DNA of 64,000 bases from Methylomicrobium sp. wino1 (GCF_003932755.1 NZ_CP024202.1:2914001-2978000); one strand, 5' to 3'; counted from the first letter of the stretch, positions 27,901 to 37,239 are shown. Numbers and translations: made by a program. The notes: generated by a model from the sequence alone, not told the origin.

Positions 27901-28114
27901 TGCCGCGTTCGATCTCTTCCGGGCTGGCGCCGGGATAAGCGACACTGATACTGACGCTGTCGATTTCAAAGTCGGGGAATACTTCTTGGCGGATATTGTT
28001 TAAAAACAGCAGTCCGCCGATGATACACACGACCATTGCGAGATTGGCCGCGACCGAATGACCTGCCATCCATGCAATGGGACCGGTGTGGCTTGGGTCT
28101 TGATGTGACTGCAT
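24959..28114 (-). CDS. RND efflux transporter permease (AcrB-like)
   Basis: 1051 residues, full length for the AcrB/HAE families. The usual two repeats are seen, each with one membrane helix, a large periplasmic loop and then clustered helices. The proton-relay acidic pair is in IGIVVDDAIIIGENIY, with the matching GIVVNDSLVLINYANEH in the second half. It pumps hydrophobic or amphiphilic compounds out of the inner membrane and periplasm. Last gene of an OMF-MFP-RND operon; it starts five bases after the adaptor stop. Substrate unknown. The HME heavy-metal motif was not apparent to me. Confidence 0.94.
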   Translation of the reverse strand: MQSHQDPSHTGPIAWMAGHSVAANLAMVVCIIGGLLFLNNIRQEVFPDFEIDSVSISVAYPGASPEEIERGIVLAIEDAVGGLDGIKQITSSAKENAGTVTVEALRGTDMQRFTQDIQKEVDRITTFPIDAEKPQITLIASKRRVISVALYGDTEDAVLYELAEQLRDQLLQDPSITQIDLEGVKPLEIAVEIPQDMLRRYRLSLGDIAQRIASASIDLPAGSVKTGSGEILIRIKERRDYGRQFSQLPIITTADGSQIKLGDIARITDGFDESDYYATFNSQPAVMLQVYSVGDQTPIQVSETVRNHLVKIAPELPEGIATDVRRDASEDYAQRIDLLLRNSAMGLSLVFILLALFLELRLAFWVMMGIPIAFLGSFLFLPSIGVTLNMISLFAFIIAIGIVVDDAIIIGENIYHHRQEGLSPLQAAIQGAREMAMPVTFSILTNIATFMPLLFIPGFTGKIFFMIPLVVITVFLLSLAESLFILPNHLGHLKPLKSKGFQARIHHYQQRFSDGFRRWTLHSYGPFLENVLEHRYLTVTLAFSLLIAALAYAASGRMGMTLFPKVESDYAQVTLTMPFGTPVEKTEAIARHLSEAARRVASNVPNGDLLLKGQFTELGTIDRQQTLGSHLATVRTYLAPPEIRDEILSTEQFTRRWRIEAGEIAGIEAILFESDAGGPSRGPAITVELNHRDIQVLEKASKRLAQMLSAYPIVNDVDSGLTSGKEQLDFTLLPEGRSLGLTAQDVARQVRNAFFGAEVLRQQRGRNELKIMVRLPENERMSLKNIESLMLRTPAGIEVPLTEAVHIERGRAYTEINRRNGRRNIQVKSGVTPRSRAGEIINDLKATELPRLQEEFPGLQYSFQGSQAEMADNLSSLKISFVFALLAIYAMLAIPFRSYILPLIVIVSIPFGIIGAILGHLLMGYDLSILSMLGIVALSGIVVNDSLVLINYANEHRIGSAKTPLQVIKAAGIQRFRPILLTTLTTFFGLMPMILETSRQARMLIPMAISIGFGILFATLITLVLIPSLYLVAEDVRVFFHKLKIAFSAKD

Positions 28115-28119
28115 GCTGC

Positions 28120-29328
28120 TTACCTAGCGGATGAAGAACGGTCGGTTTCGGTGGTGCGAATACGCATGCCTTGAACCGGTGTGGAAAGATCGCTAACGAT
28201 GATGCGCGGCCGCTCGGGTAGTTCCGAGGCGTGCAAATAAATGACGCCTTGTTCGGTCCAGACGGGAATTATTTTGACGATGTCCAGTGTGTCTTGTTCG
28301 CTCATTAGCCAGAGCCGGTTGCCGTCATGCAATGCGGTTTCCGGAACGGGTAATACATCGGTTAGGTTTTTACCCGCGATTGCCGCCCGAACCAATGTGC
28401 CTAGCATCATACGAGGTGCATGTTGGTTAGCCGGCTTTAGGCTGAGGGGATCCTCGACTTCAACCAATAATTTAGCCATGCGGCCTTCAGGTTCGACTTC
28501 GGCTTTCAGGCGTTTGACGGTGCCGATTCTAAATGCACCGGGTCCCCAGGCTCTTTCATAGCTGATCGTGACTGCCGAGCCCCGTTCGCCTTTGAAACTA
28601 GGAATCGTTATCCAGCGCAATTTGTCGAGGGGCAGGGATACGTCGATCCAAAAAAAATCGGTTGCGACCAATTGTACGAGTGGTGTACCGGTCGAAAAGG
28701 TCGATACCCAAGAGCCGATGTTGGCATTGCGGGCCGTGACGACGGCGTTGAACGGTGCAATCGTGCGGGTGCGCTCGAGGTCTAACTTGGCCTGTTCCAG
28801 TGCCGCTTCAGCGGCGTTTAGCGATGCCTTGGCCGCTTCCAGATGAGGTTTGCGTTGCACCAGTTCTTGAGCCAGCTCGTCCAATTCCTGGCCGAGCAAT
28901 TGATATTCGCGTTGCGCGATGGCTTGTTGGCCTAATTCCATTTTTAGGTTGAAACGGGCTTGTGTGAGATCGCTTTGCGCTCTGCGTACGCGTAATTCAT
29001 AATCGGTCGGATCGAGCCGGACGATTTCTTCGTCTTTTTTCAACAAGCCGCCTTCGATGAATTGATCGCTGACTGAAACGACCATGCCGTCGACACGCGA
29101 ATTGAGGTTGACGCTTTGCGCCGGAATTACATTACCTAGCGCGAAGACGGTAATTTGATGGTCGATGGCTTGCGGCGTGATGATCTCGACTAATGGCGCT
29201 ACGGTCGTAACGGGTGCGCGGACAGCTCGGGGTTTATTGCTAAGCCAATAATAAGACAATGCCCCGGCAAATGCGATGATTGCCAGCGAAATCAGCAACG
29301 TGGCAAATTTCTTGACGGGATTAGTCAT
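28120..29328 (-). CDS. RND efflux periplasmic adaptor (membrane fusion protein)
   Basis: About 402 residues from the ATG at 29328. Upstream in-frame codons overlap the preceding gene and are not needed. An N-terminal membrane anchor (FATLLISLAIIAFAGALSYYW) is followed by the lipoyl half-motifs, a coiled-coil hairpin (about residues 100-190; RAQSDLTQARFNLKMELGQQ and ASLNAAEAALEQAKLDLERTR) and beta-barrel domains. It bridges the RND pump and outer-membrane channel. The start overlaps the stop of the channel gene by eight bases (ATGACTAA). Confidence 0.92.
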   Translation of the reverse strand: MTNPVKKFATLLISLAIIAFAGALSYYWLSNKPRAVRAPVTTVAPLVEIITPQAIDHQITVFALGNVIPAQSVNLNSRVDGMVVSVSDQFIEGGLLKKDEEIVRLDPTDYELRVRRAQSDLTQARFNLKMELGQQAIAQREYQLLGQELDELAQELVQRKPHLEAAKASLNAAEAALEQAKLDLERTRTIAPFNAVVTARNANIGSWVSTFSTGTPLVQLVATDFFWIDVSLPLDKLRWITIPSFKGERGSAVTISYERAWGPGAFRIGTVKRLKAEVEPEGRMAKLLVEVEDPLSLKPANQHAPRMMLGTLVRAAIAGKNLTDVLPVPETALHDGNRLWLMSEQDTLDIVKIIPVWTEQGVIYLHASELPERPRIIVSDLSTPVQGMRIRTTETDRSSSAR

Positions 29329-30724
29329 GGGTATTGTTCCTGTTCCTGTTCGTAATCGGTTCGGTAAGCGGCCAACCGCCTGCAAGCGACCGGTAGAGTT
29401 GAATTCTGTAATCGATCAATTCGCGTTCGGCGCGAATGAGTGTGCGTTGCATCGCTTGTAAGCTGTTCAATGTCGACAGTACCCGCAAAAAATCGAAAAT
29501 CCCATAGGCGGACCGGATGCGGATATTGTTATTCGCTTCGTTTAAATAATGGAGTTGTTCTTTCAGGCTATTCAGCCGTTGGTGTTGACGCGTTTCTTGG
29601 GCCAAGGCGTTTTCGACTTCCTGTAGGGACTGTAATACGCTTTGACCATAGAGATTGAGCGCTTCCTCGGTCACGGCTTCGGTGCGCCGGACTTCTGCCA
29701 CCCGGCGTCCGCCGTCGATCAAGGGCAGCACCAGATTGCCGGCCAGCGTTGCCATCCAATTATTGAAGAAGGCTTGTAAGTCCGGTGCTGAGGTATCGAG
29801 GCTGGCCGATAAGCCGAGTTTTGGAAGGCGGTCGGCCACGGCCGCGGCAATACGAAGATCGGCAGCTTGCAGGCGATAATAGGCCTTCTTGACATCCGGG
29901 CGTCGTTGTATCAAATCCGAGGTCAAGCCGGTTTCGGGAAGGCCTGCGAGCTCGGGAAAACGATCGCCGGCAACAATGTCCAATGTTCCGGGTGCTTGTC
30001 CGGTTAAGACCGCCAATTGATTTTTTAATACCTCTATATTCGCGAGCACTGTATAGCGGTCGCCGACTACGCCTTCAAGTAATTGCCGCTGTTGGAATAC
30101 GTCGGCAGCGGTTGCTTGGCCGCCTCTGAATCGGACTTCGACTAAGTCCGCATATTGCTTATTGACTTCGATTTGTTCGTTCAATAAGTCGAGCTGTAGT
30201 TTTTGTTCGGTCAATTGATACCAAATGCGCGCTATCTCGGCCGACAAGGCAATCGCGGCGGTATGGATATCTTGTTCGGCGGCTTTGATTTCCTGTTCGG
30301 CTGCGTAAGTGCCTGCGCGGATTCGGCCCCATAGGTCGACTTCGTAACTGGCGATTAAGCCCAGCGAAAAGTTGTCGAAAGTCAGCGAACCGGTATTGGC
30401 GTTATCCTCAATGAGGCGATTTGCGTTAGTCGTAGCATTAACGGCGGGGATCAATTCGGACCCGGCCTTGCGAGCTTCGGCTTCGGCTTGTTTGAGCCTT
30501 TCGAATGCCGCGGTTAGATCGAGATTTTGCTGAAGCGCCGTATCGATCAGAGTATTCAACGCAGGATCGTTAAAGTTAAGCCACCAGCGGTCTTGAAGGG
30601 ATTTACCGCCGGACATCGAGAACATTTCCGGTAATGGAACCGGCGGATTGAATTCCTTGATGTCAATACTGCATGCGCTGAGAAAAGCAAAGATGAGTAA
30701 AACCGAAGGATTTATGATTCGCAT
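29321..30724 (-). CDS. Outer-membrane efflux lipoprotein (NodT/TolC-like)
   Basis: 467 residues. The signal peptide ends in a lipobox (FAFLSAC), so it is probably an acylated outer-membrane channel like OprM/NodT. Two OEP repeats are visible (DPALNTLIDTALQQNLDLTAAFERLKQAEA and the later PDVKKAYYRLQAADLRIAAA). It exports the substrates delivered by the adaptor and RND pump encoded downstream. Its start overlaps the end of the TetR-type gene by 13 bases. The channel gene comes first, unlike the more usual adaptor-pump-channel order. Confidence 0.92.
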   Translation of the reverse strand: MRIINPSVLLIFAFLSACSIDIKEFNPPVPLPEMFSMSGGKSLQDRWWLNFNDPALNTLIDTALQQNLDLTAAFERLKQAEAEARKAGSELIPAVNATTNANRLIEDNANTGSLTFDNFSLGLIASYEVDLWGRIRAGTYAAEQEIKAAEQDIHTAAIALSAEIARIWYQLTEQKLQLDLLNEQIEVNKQYADLVEVRFRGGQATAADVFQQRQLLEGVVGDRYTVLANIEVLKNQLAVLTGQAPGTLDIVAGDRFPELAGLPETGLTSDLIQRRPDVKKAYYRLQAADLRIAAAVADRLPKLGLSASLDTSAPDLQAFFNNWMATLAGNLVLPLIDGGRRVAEVRRTEAVTEEALNLYGQSVLQSLQEVENALAQETRQHQRLNSLKEQLHYLNEANNNIRIRSAYGIFDFLRVLSTLNSLQAMQRTLIRAERELIDYRIQLYRSLAGGWPLTEPITNRNRNNTHD

Positions 30725-31383
30725 GTCTCGTCTCCACGGCTTGGTTCGAGACGGTCGCGCAGTGCCTTAATTCCGGCCAACGAGAAATGTACGACATGAT
30801 CTGCGTAGGCTGTCGGGTTCTCTAATTCCGGATTGTATCTTCGTACCGGAAAGTGGCTTTGCATATGTTTGACTTTCAAAAGATGAAAACATTGGCCGAT
30901 GACGCTGGCATGACAAAAATGAATCGTGCGTTCATCCGCACTAGGTCCCAAGCATTCGGCAATGAGTTCAAGCATGGCTTGGCGCTGCGGATTGATTTCT
31001 TTTTCGAGAATTTCCGGCAGCAACGAGGTCGGTTGCGCCATTTCTTTGTTGATGATCGCGAAAAAATGCGAATCGTCGTCGGCGATGCGGGCGATCAAAG
31101 AGCGAATACGACCCGCTAGTCGTTTTTCGGGGGAAGCACTGGGCGCAACGCCGCCATCCGACGGATAAATTTCAAGGTCCTTGAGAAACGCATGGCGCCA
31201 GGCTTCGAGATAAAGGCTTTCTTTGTCACGAAAATGATAATTGACCGAAGCGATATTCGTTTGGGCTTGTTCGCAGATTTCGGCAATCGTTGCTTCTTGA
31301 AAGCCTTTTTCGGCAAAAATTCGGCTGGCCGCGATAATCAAGCGGATTCGAGTTTTTAACGGTTTGGCTGTAGGTTCGGGCAT
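30712..31383 (-). CDS. TetR-family repressor (CecR/YbiH-like)
   Basis: 223 residues. An N-terminal TetR helix-turn-helix (RLIIAASRIFAEKGFQEATIAEI and TNIASVNYHFRDKESLY) is followed by a helical ligand domain like that of CecR/YbiH. It is the first gene of the efflux operon and overlaps the channel gene, so it probably represses its own operon until a pump substrate binds. The operator should lie upstream of 31383, where the sequence includes AT-rich imperfect palindromes; I could not pick one convincingly. Confidence 0.88.
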   Translation of the reverse strand: MPEPTAKPLKTRIRLIIAASRIFAEKGFQEATIAEICEQAQTNIASVNYHFRDKESLYLEAWRHAFLKDLEIYPSDGGVAPSASPEKRLAGRIRSLIARIADDDSHFFAIINKEMAQPTSLLPEILEKEINPQRQAMLELIAECLGPSADERTIHFCHASVIGQCFHLLKVKHMQSHFPVRRYNPELENPTAYADHVVHFSLAGIKALRDRLEPSRGDETCES

Positions 31384-31548
31384 CGCGGGTTAGATATTCA
31401 AAAGCGAATTTCAAATATACATTTAAATTATTCATTAGACAAATTTCAGTCTTGTTCAGTGACGCAGGAACCTGAGCGACTGGCCCAAGTGTTTTGATCT
31501 ACGAACTTTGACCGTAACGTTCATGAAGGTCTAGCCATCGCCCCGGCA

Positions 31549-31695
31549 AATGAAAGTGCGAGGGATGGCTGGGTGCGGTCACTCGCCCGACAGGACGCCG
31601 TAAATACGTCCATGTAGGCTCGGCGGCGGCTCCCTGCCGCCGACGCCTGTCAGTCGAGCAACCGCACCCGCTTCGGTTCGCTTACTTTCACAGTA
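31549..31695. repeat. Dispersed repeat G, copy 1
   Basis: Contains GACAGGACGCCGTAAATACGTCC and CGCCGACGCCTGTCAG with outer inverted ends near AAAGTGCGAGGGATGG. Related sequences at 13487-13560, 37285-37440 and 48992-49178. The gap around it (31384-31807) has no gene I support. Confidence 0.6.
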
Positions 31696-31807
31696 ATGCC
31701 CGAAACAGCGTGCTTTATGGAGATTCGTGACTGGATTAAACAGGATTTTCTTATCCCGCAATTTGACTCGCTAAGGGTGTATGGGTTGATAGAGGCTGTG
31801 GGGGGAA

Positions 31808-32260
31808 TCAGGCTATAACTTCAGTGGCGTTTCGGTCGGTGAATTGATAATTAATGCTCAGGCAGTGATCCAGCCATTTCAGCAAAAAGTAATTTAATTG
31901 CCATTTATAATTCAAGATTTCAGAAGTCTTTCCGGGGTCTTTATAGACGCGTGAAACATCGGATCTGGCATGATCGCGCAAAACTTCGACGAGTTCCGCA
32001 TCCAGATAAACGCGTACTGTGACATCCGGCATCCATAGATCGTTGGGTGATTGATTAAATCGATGGCTTAGTTTAACTGTAAGTGTGTGTGCCGAGCGTT
32101 CAAGCACCTCTAACTGTAGATCGGGCTTTTGCGACGCTTTTCCGACCGCTGATTGTGCAAGGTTTTTGATGTTAGGAATTAAGCTTAACAACTTTCGATA
32201 ATTAGAGGCGCAGATGGTTTCCAGACACGCCGCTTTGTTGTAAGGATGAATTCGGCTCAT
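31808..32260 (-). CDS. DUF1249 family protein (YqiB-like)
   Basis: 150 residues from the ATG at 32260, seven bases after the queD stop. A longer frame back to 32290 would overlap queD. The family features are the N-terminal ETICASNYRKLLSLIPN and the motif LPDVTVRVYLDAELVEV (here with MPDVTVRVYLDAELVEV) followed by a tail ending in a WLDHCLS helix. DUF1249 proteins are cytoplasmic and of unknown function; in enterobacteria they are found with ADP-ribose pyrophosphatase genes. Here the partner is queD. Confidence 0.82.
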   Translation of the reverse strand: MSRIHPYNKAACLETICASNYRKLLSLIPNIKNLAQSAVGKASQKPDLQLEVLERSAHTLTVKLSHRFNQSPNDLWMPDVTVRVYLDAELVEVLRDHARSDVSRVYKDPGKTSEILNYKWQLNYFLLKWLDHCLSINYQFTDRNATEVIA

Positions 32261-32267
32261 AGCAAGA

Positions 32268-32672
32268 TCAGTCTTCCCGGTAGCAGGCATGAGCGCTTGC
32301 GGTTTCCCATAAGGTCACTTGGTCGACATCGAACCCTTGCTCTTTAGTATGTTGATAAATCATTTGACTCAGTACTTCCGCGGTTGGATGCTCGTCCAAA
32401 GCCATGAAGCGCTCGTGGGTTTCGGTTAGGTACGGGATGATCGGGTCGTTTTTATGCAAAAGAAAATTATGATCCAAATGTTCGTCGATATAGCGTTCGA
32501 CACACGCTTTTATGTCCGAAAAGTCACAAACCATGCCTTGTTCGTTAAGATGTTGTTGTTTAATCGTGATAGCGGCCTTAACGCTGTGCCCGTGAAGATG
32601 ACGGCACTTGCCGGGGTGGTTCATCAGTCTATGTCCATAGCAAAAATAGACTTCCTTAGTAATTGTATACAT
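32268..32672 (-). CDS. queD: 6-carboxy-5,6,7,8-tetrahydropterin synthase
   Basis: 134 residues, QueD/PTPS family. The zinc histidines are H14 (CYGHRL), H27 and H29 (LHGHS), and the catalytic cysteine is C23 (GKCRHLHGH). The later LDHNFL and TLWETASAHA complete the active site. It makes the tetrahydropterin intermediate of queuosine (tRNA) and other 7-deazaguanine products from dihydroneopterin triphosphate. It is followed closely by the DUF1249 gene, probably in one transcript. No other queuosine gene is in the window. Confidence 0.93.
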   Translation of the reverse strand: MYTITKEVYFCYGHRLMNHPGKCRHLHGHSVKAAITIKQQHLNEQGMVCDFSDIKACVERYIDEHLDHNFLLHKNDPIIPYLTETHERFMALDEHPTAEVLSQMIYQHTKEQGFDVDQVTLWETASAHACYRED

Positions 32673-32709
32673 GAGTTAGCAATCTCGACCGAGTAGGAAT
32701 AATTTAAAG

Positions 32710-33009
32710 TTAATGACCTTTAATGCTCTTGATTGCGGCGGCAATTTCGTAGCGGCCATTATCTTGTTTTGTCGTTCTAACGACTTCGATATATGCGGTC
32801 ATGGGCGGAGTGATTGTGTTTTTTGGCGTAATATTAACCTCCATTGCGCTTCCGGGATCGAAGGATTGGTCCGCAATGAAGGAGACACCAGAGCCGCTAA
32901 TTGATGTGCAAATTCCGGAATGACTTTCGCTTGCATCGGCTAACTTGTAGGTGAGTTCGCAATCGACGCTCATTCGGATGTAATTACGTTTTTCATCGTA
33001 TTCCAGCAT
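32710..33009 (-). CDS. PilZ-domain protein, c-di-GMP effector candidate
   Basis: 99 residues from the ATG at 33009, which has AAAGAGAG seven bases upstream; a TTG at 33057 is also open but has no ribosome site. It is one PilZ domain. The RxxxR loop is present (KRNYIRMSV). The second motif reads SISGSGVSF, with Ser where Asp/Asn is normal, and so is slightly off consensus. Likely a stand-alone c-di-GMP receptor acting on motility, polysaccharide or other targets. The window has one diguanylate cyclase/phosphodiesterase (19320-21059). Confidence 0.85.
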   Translation of the reverse strand: MLEYDEKRNYIRMSVDCELTYKLADASESHSGICTSISGSGVSFIADQSFDPGSAMEVNITPKNTITPPMTAYIEVVRTTKQDNGRYEIAAAIKSIKGH

Positions 33010-33188
33010 GTCAACTCTCTTTAAAATTTGGTAAATTGTTTTTTCCGTTAATGGCAATGCCCGTGTTTGCTTTCAGACTGTTTGCGCGAAGTTTACTATA
33101 AATAAAATGCTTGTTCATGAAAATCACCTTGAAAGTTGCGTAACTTCATATTATGGGATTTTATTTTGGTATCGTTGCGCGCTAGCTA

Positions 33189-33238
33189 CACCTCCATACC
33201 TTCATAAAGGTAACCATTTTTTGAGCATAAACGGAGTT
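33189..33238 (-). repeat. Dispersed repeat D, fragment
   Basis: TCCATACCTTCATAAAGGTAACC...TTTTTTGAGCATAAACGGAG is the left end of repeat D in inverse orientation. It lies in the leader of trpS. Confidence 0.6.
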
Positions 33239-33345
33239 GTGCGTAAAAGTTTTCGGATAGACTATGGCTATTGGTTGTAAATTATGTAATATTTTGCGGA
33301 TTTTAACGATGTGAACCCCGTCAGGGTTTTGGGGATTAATTTATA

Positions 33346-34359
33346 ATGACAAAAGCGACCGTTTTAACCGGTATCACGACCACCGGTACTCCTCATTTGG
33401 GAAATTATGTAGGCGCGATCAGGCCTGCTATTGCAGCCAGTAAGGATGCAAACGTGAGTCCATTTTATTTTTTGGCCGATTACCATGCCTTGATCAAATG
33501 TCAGGATCCGGAAAAAGTCAGACAATCGAGCCTTGAAATCGCGGCGACTTGGTTGGCGCTCGGCTTGGATACGTCGAATGCGGTGTTTTACCGGCAATCT
33601 GATGTACCGGAGATCACCGAGTTGGCTTGGATGTTGACGTGTGTAACGGCAAAGGGGCTCATGAATAGGGCGCATGCTTACAAGGCAGCGGTTGCCGAAA
33701 ATGAACAAGGCGGCGAAAACGATCCCGACAAAGGCATTACGATGGGCTTGTTCAGTTATCCGATTCTGATGGCGGCCGACATTTTGATATTCAATGCACA
33801 CAAGGTTCCTGTGGGTAAGGATCAGATTCAGCATATCGAAATGGCGCGTGATATCGCCGGACGTTTCAATCATATTTATGGCGAACATTTTGTCATCCCG
33901 GATGCGGTCGTGACCGAAAATGCCGCGACGCTGTCCGGTTTGGACGGGCGGAAAATGAGTAAGAGTTACAACAATACGATTCCGTTATTCGAACCCGAGA
34001 AAAAACTCAGAAAACTGATAAACAAGATCAAGACCAATTCTTTGGAACCGGGCGAACCGAAAGACCCCGATGGCTGTACCTTGTTTGGAATTTATCAGGC
34101 TTTTGCCCGACCTTCGGAAGTCGATGATGTCCGTAAATTATATGCCGAAGGTATCGCTTGGGGTGAAATGAAAAAGCTATTGTTCGAATATATCAACGAT
34201 CATATTGCACCGGCCCGCGAACGCTATGAGGCCTTATTACAAGCGCCTGAGCATATTGAAAACGAATTACAGGAAGGTGCTAGAAAGGCCCGCAAAACTA
34301 GCGTGCCTTTTATGAAACAATTGCGAGAGACAATTGGGATTTCTCGTATTGGTGTTTAA
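33346..34359 (+). CDS. trpS: Tryptophanyl-tRNA synthetase
   Basis: 337 residues, class I aminoacyl-tRNA synthetase. The HIGH-like motif is TPHLGNY (residues 15-21) and the KMSKS motif is in [11 protein letters not shown] (about residue 203). It charges tRNA-Trp. Length and motifs are normal for the bacterial enzyme. The start is the ATG at 33346. The leader carries CCCCGTCAGGGTTTTGGGG, a small imperfect hairpin of unknown purpose. Confidence 0.97.
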   Translation: MTKATVLTGITTTGTPHLGNYVGAIRPAIAASKDANVSPFYFLADYHALIKCQDPEKVRQSSLEIAATWLALGLDTSNAVFYRQSDVPEITELAWMLTCVTAKGLMNRAHAYKAAVAENEQGGENDPDKGITMGLFSYPILMAADILIFNAHKVPVGKDQIQHIEMARDIAGRFNHIYGEHFVIPDAVVTENAATLSGLDGRKMSKSYNNTIPLFEPEKKLRKLINKIKTNSLEPGEPKDPDGCTLFGIYQAFARPSEVDDVRKLYAEGIAWGEMKKLLFEYINDHIAPARERYEALLQAPEHIENELQEGARKARKTSVPFMKQLRETIGISRIGV

Positions 34360-34379
34360 TGGTTTTGTCAAGGAAAGAT

Positions 34380-34560
34380 CGCTTCTGTTAGGGAATGGAC
34401 ATGAAGTAAACTACGCACATGACGCAGGAATTTTGTTCGTATTCAAAGCGCGCAAACAGGCATGGCAGGCTATGTAACTGTTTGTGCAAGGCTCCTGTTA
34501 ACGCTCCTTACTTACATCCATGTAGGTAACGAAGAAGACGAACAAAAAAACCTGTCGGTT
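34380..34560. repeat. Repeat-like sequence between trpS and dnaB
   Basis: GACGCAGGAATTTTGTTCGT and ACGAACAAAAAAACCTGTC are imperfect inverted ends around CATGGCAGGC and ACATCCATGTAGG. It looks like another short element, but I found no second copy in the window. No gene in this gap. Confidence 0.4.
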
Positions 34561-34771
34561 GTGAAAGTTATAAAATGTACGTTCCTAATTTAAGCCGACT
34601 ACCTGGTTGCCGGATTCACAAAGTACCTCTTGGAGCATTGTTTTCGGGTTTAACTCACCGGATTTCCTAAGCTCTATTCCCCTGGATGGGTTCGTTGCGT
34701 TCCGCAAGCACTTCCCCATACATTCAACGAAATATAAATTTTATATTGCAGTATTTCCCTTGACCGAAATT

Positions 34772-36166
34772 ATGTCTGAAGATTATATATTCGACCGCGA
34801 TTACGCAACCGAAGCTTTAAAAGTATCGCCGCATTCAATACAAGCGGAGCAATCCGTGCTCGGCGGTTTGATGCTCGATAATCAAACCTGGGATTCGATC
34901 GTCGATAAGGTTGTCGAAGGCGATTTTTACCGCAAGGATCATCGAATGATTTTTCGGGCCATCGAAAAATTAGCAGAAAAACAAGATCCTTTCGATGTCA
35001 TTACCTTGTCCGAGGCACTGGCTTCCGCCGGACAATTGAACGAAGTCGGCGGTCTGGCCTATTTAGGTACCTTGGCAAAGGATACGCCGAGTGCCGCGAA
35101 TATCGTCGCTTATGCGACCATTGTTCGCGATAAGTCGGTTTTAAGGCAGTTGATCCATGTCGGAACCGATATATCCGACTCGGCTTTTAATCCGGAAGGG
35201 CGCGATACATCGGAGTTGCTCGAAAATGCCGAGCGCCAAGTATTTCAAATCGCCGAACAACGCCAACGCGGGCAGGGCGGTTTCACGGCGATCAAGTCGT
35301 TGCTGGCGCAGGCGGTCGATAAAATTGAAATGCTTTACGAGCAGGAAGGTAATATCACCGGTGCTAGCACCGGATTCAATGATTTCGACGAAATGACCTC
35401 GGGTTTACAGCCGTCCGATTTAATTATTGTTGCGGGCCGACCGTCAATGGGTAAAACCACGATCGCGATGAACATGGCGGAAAATGTTGCAATCAAAGGC
35501 GATAAACCGGTTGCGGTGTTCAGTATGGAAATGCCTGGAGATTCCTTGGCGATGCGGATGATGTCTTCTTTGGGGCGTATCGATCAACATAAAATCAGAA
35601 CCGGCAAACTTGACGATGACGAATGGCCACGTTTGACTTCGGCGATTAATTTATTGGCCGAAACCAAACTCTTTATCGACGATACGCCGGCTTTGACGCC
35701 AACCGAAGTCAGGTCCAGAGCCCGCCGTTTGATGCGCGAGCATGGTCAATTAGGCTTGATCGTTCTGGATTATTTACAATTGATGCAATCGCCGGCCAGC
35801 GGTGATAACCGGGTCCAGCAGATCTCCGATATTTCCAGGGGCTTGAAAGCCTTGGCCAAGGAGCTCAATGTCCCGGTTATTGCGTTATCGCAGCTTAATC
35901 GGAACCTGGAGCAGCGGCCTAACAAACGTCCGGTGATGTCCGATTTGCGTGAATCGGGCGGTATCGAACAGGATGCCGACGTGATCGTGTTCGTTTATCG
36001 GGATGAGGTTTACAATCCGGATAGTCCGGAGAAAGGCGTTGCTGAAATTATCATCGGTAAGCAACGTAACGGTCCGATAGGCACGGTCAGGTTGACTTTC
36101 CTCGGACAATACACTCGGTTTGAAAACTTTGCCGGAAATCCTTACGGCGGAGACGATTACGAATGA
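34772..36166 (+). CDS. dnaB: Replicative DNA helicase DnaB
   Basis: 464 residues from the ATG at 34772. The frame is open further upstream to 34607, but those codons do not resemble DnaB. The N-terminal domain (SIQAEQSVLGGLMLDNQTWD) is followed by a RecA-like ATPase with Walker A GRPSMGKTT, Walker B LIVLDYLQLM and DLRESGGIEQDAD. It unwinds DNA at the replication fork and loads primase. The stop overlaps the alr start (ATGA), an arrangement common in gammaproteobacteria. Confidence 0.97.
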   Translation: MSEDYIFDRDYATEALKVSPHSIQAEQSVLGGLMLDNQTWDSIVDKVVEGDFYRKDHRMIFRAIEKLAEKQDPFDVITLSEALASAGQLNEVGGLAYLGTLAKDTPSAANIVAYATIVRDKSVLRQLIHVGTDISDSAFNPEGRDTSELLENAERQVFQIAEQRQRGQGGFTAIKSLLAQAVDKIEMLYEQEGNITGASTGFNDFDEMTSGLQPSDLIIVAGRPSMGKTTIAMNMAENVAIKGDKPVAVFSMEMPGDSLAMRMMSSLGRIDQHKIRTGKLDDDEWPRLTSAINLLAETKLFIDDTPALTPTEVRSRARRLMREHGQLGLIVLDYLQLMQSPASGDNRVQQISDISRGLKALAKELNVPVIALSQLNRNLEQRPNKRPVMSDLRESGGIEQDADVIVFVYRDEVYNPDSPEKGVAEIIIGKQRNGPIGTVRLTFLGQYTRFENFAGNPYGGDDYE

Positions 36167-37239
36167 GACCGGCCGCTTATGTCAAATTGAACCTGGATGC
36201 GTTACGTCATAATTTGCATGTGGTTAGACGCTACGCACCAGACTCGAAAGTCATGGCGGTGATTAAAGCCAATGCTTACGGGCACGGTTTGTTGCGCGTC
36301 GCAGAACGATTAACCGAAGCGGACGGCTTTGCCGTTGCCCGCGTCGACGAGGGGATCCGCTTACGCCAAGCCGGTATTTCGCATCGAATCGCGGTCATGG
36401 AAGGTTTTACGTGTTTTGAAGAATTGAACGATTTGATCGATTTCGGTTTAGATCCCTTAATTCACTCGTTCGGGCAGTTGGATATCATTGATCGAAAATT
36501 CGGCTCTATCGGAATCAATGCTTGGTTGAAAATCGATACCGGCATGAATCGTTTGGGGTTTTCGGCTGACGAGGTCGAAAAAGTTTATCAGCGTTTGAGA
36601 TCGAGCTCGTTGATCAAGCAACCGGTTGGTTTTATAACCCATTTGGCAAATGCCGACCTGAGATCCGACCCAATGACATTGAAACAAATCGACTTATTTA
36701 ACAGGACATTATCGGGTTTTGCAGGGCCGCGAAGTATCGCGAATTCAGCCGGGATTTTAGGTTGGCGGGAAGCTTTGACCGACTGGGTAAGACCCGGGAT
36801 TATGTTGTATGGGATTTCTCCTTTTCCCGAAACGACTGGAGGTGATTTCGATTTAAAGCCGGTCATGGCTTTGCATTCCCGGTTGATTGCCGTTAAATCC
36901 GTACGGCAAGGCGATACGGTGGGGTACGGCGCTACTTGGGCTTGCGACCGACCGATTACAATGGGTGTTGTCGCAATCGGTTACGGGGACGGTTATCCTC
37001 GTCATGCTAGATCCGGCACGCCGGTTCTTGTTAACGGCAGGCGTGTCCCGATGATCGGCAGGGTATCGATGGATATGATCACGGTTGATTTAAGCGGACA
37101 AGACGATGCCAAGCCGGGTGATCCGGTGACGCTATGGGGAGGGGCGTTGCCCATCGAAGAGGTAGCGTCTTGGTCGGGGACCATCCCCTATACACTGGTT
37201 TGTGGCATTACTCAGCGAGTGCAGATTGTTGAAGAATGA
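36163..37239 (+). CDS. alr: Alanine racemase
   Basis: 358 residues, PLP-dependent. The lysine that binds PLP is K35 in VIKANAYGHG, and the second catalytic residue is the Tyr in DTVGYGATW. The C-terminal motifs IGYGDGYPR and GRVSMDMITVD are typical. It interconverts L- and D-alanine for peptidoglycan. It overlaps dnaB by four bases, so is probably translated from the same message. Confidence 0.96.
   Translation: MRPAAYVKLNLDALRHNLHVVRRYAPDSKVMAVIKANAYGHGLLRVAERLTEADGFAVARVDEGIRLRQAGISHRIAVMEGFTCFEELNDLIDFGLDPLIHSFGQLDIIDRKFGSIGINAWLKIDTGMNRLGFSADEVEKVYQRLRSSSLIKQPVGFITHLANADLRSDPMTLKQIDLFNRTLSGFAGPRSIANSAGILGWREALTDWVRPGIMLYGISPFPETTGGDFDLKPVMALHSRLIAVKSVRQGDTVGYGATWACDRPITMGVVAIGYGDGYPRHARSGTPVLVNGRRVPMIGRVSMDMITVDLSGQDDAKPGDPVTLWGGALPIEEVASWSGTIPYTLVCGITQRVQIVEE

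Noticed and set aside
31579-31761. Minus-strand frame in the gap upstream of the efflux operon.
   Set aside because: Coincides with repeat G and reads through its palindromes.
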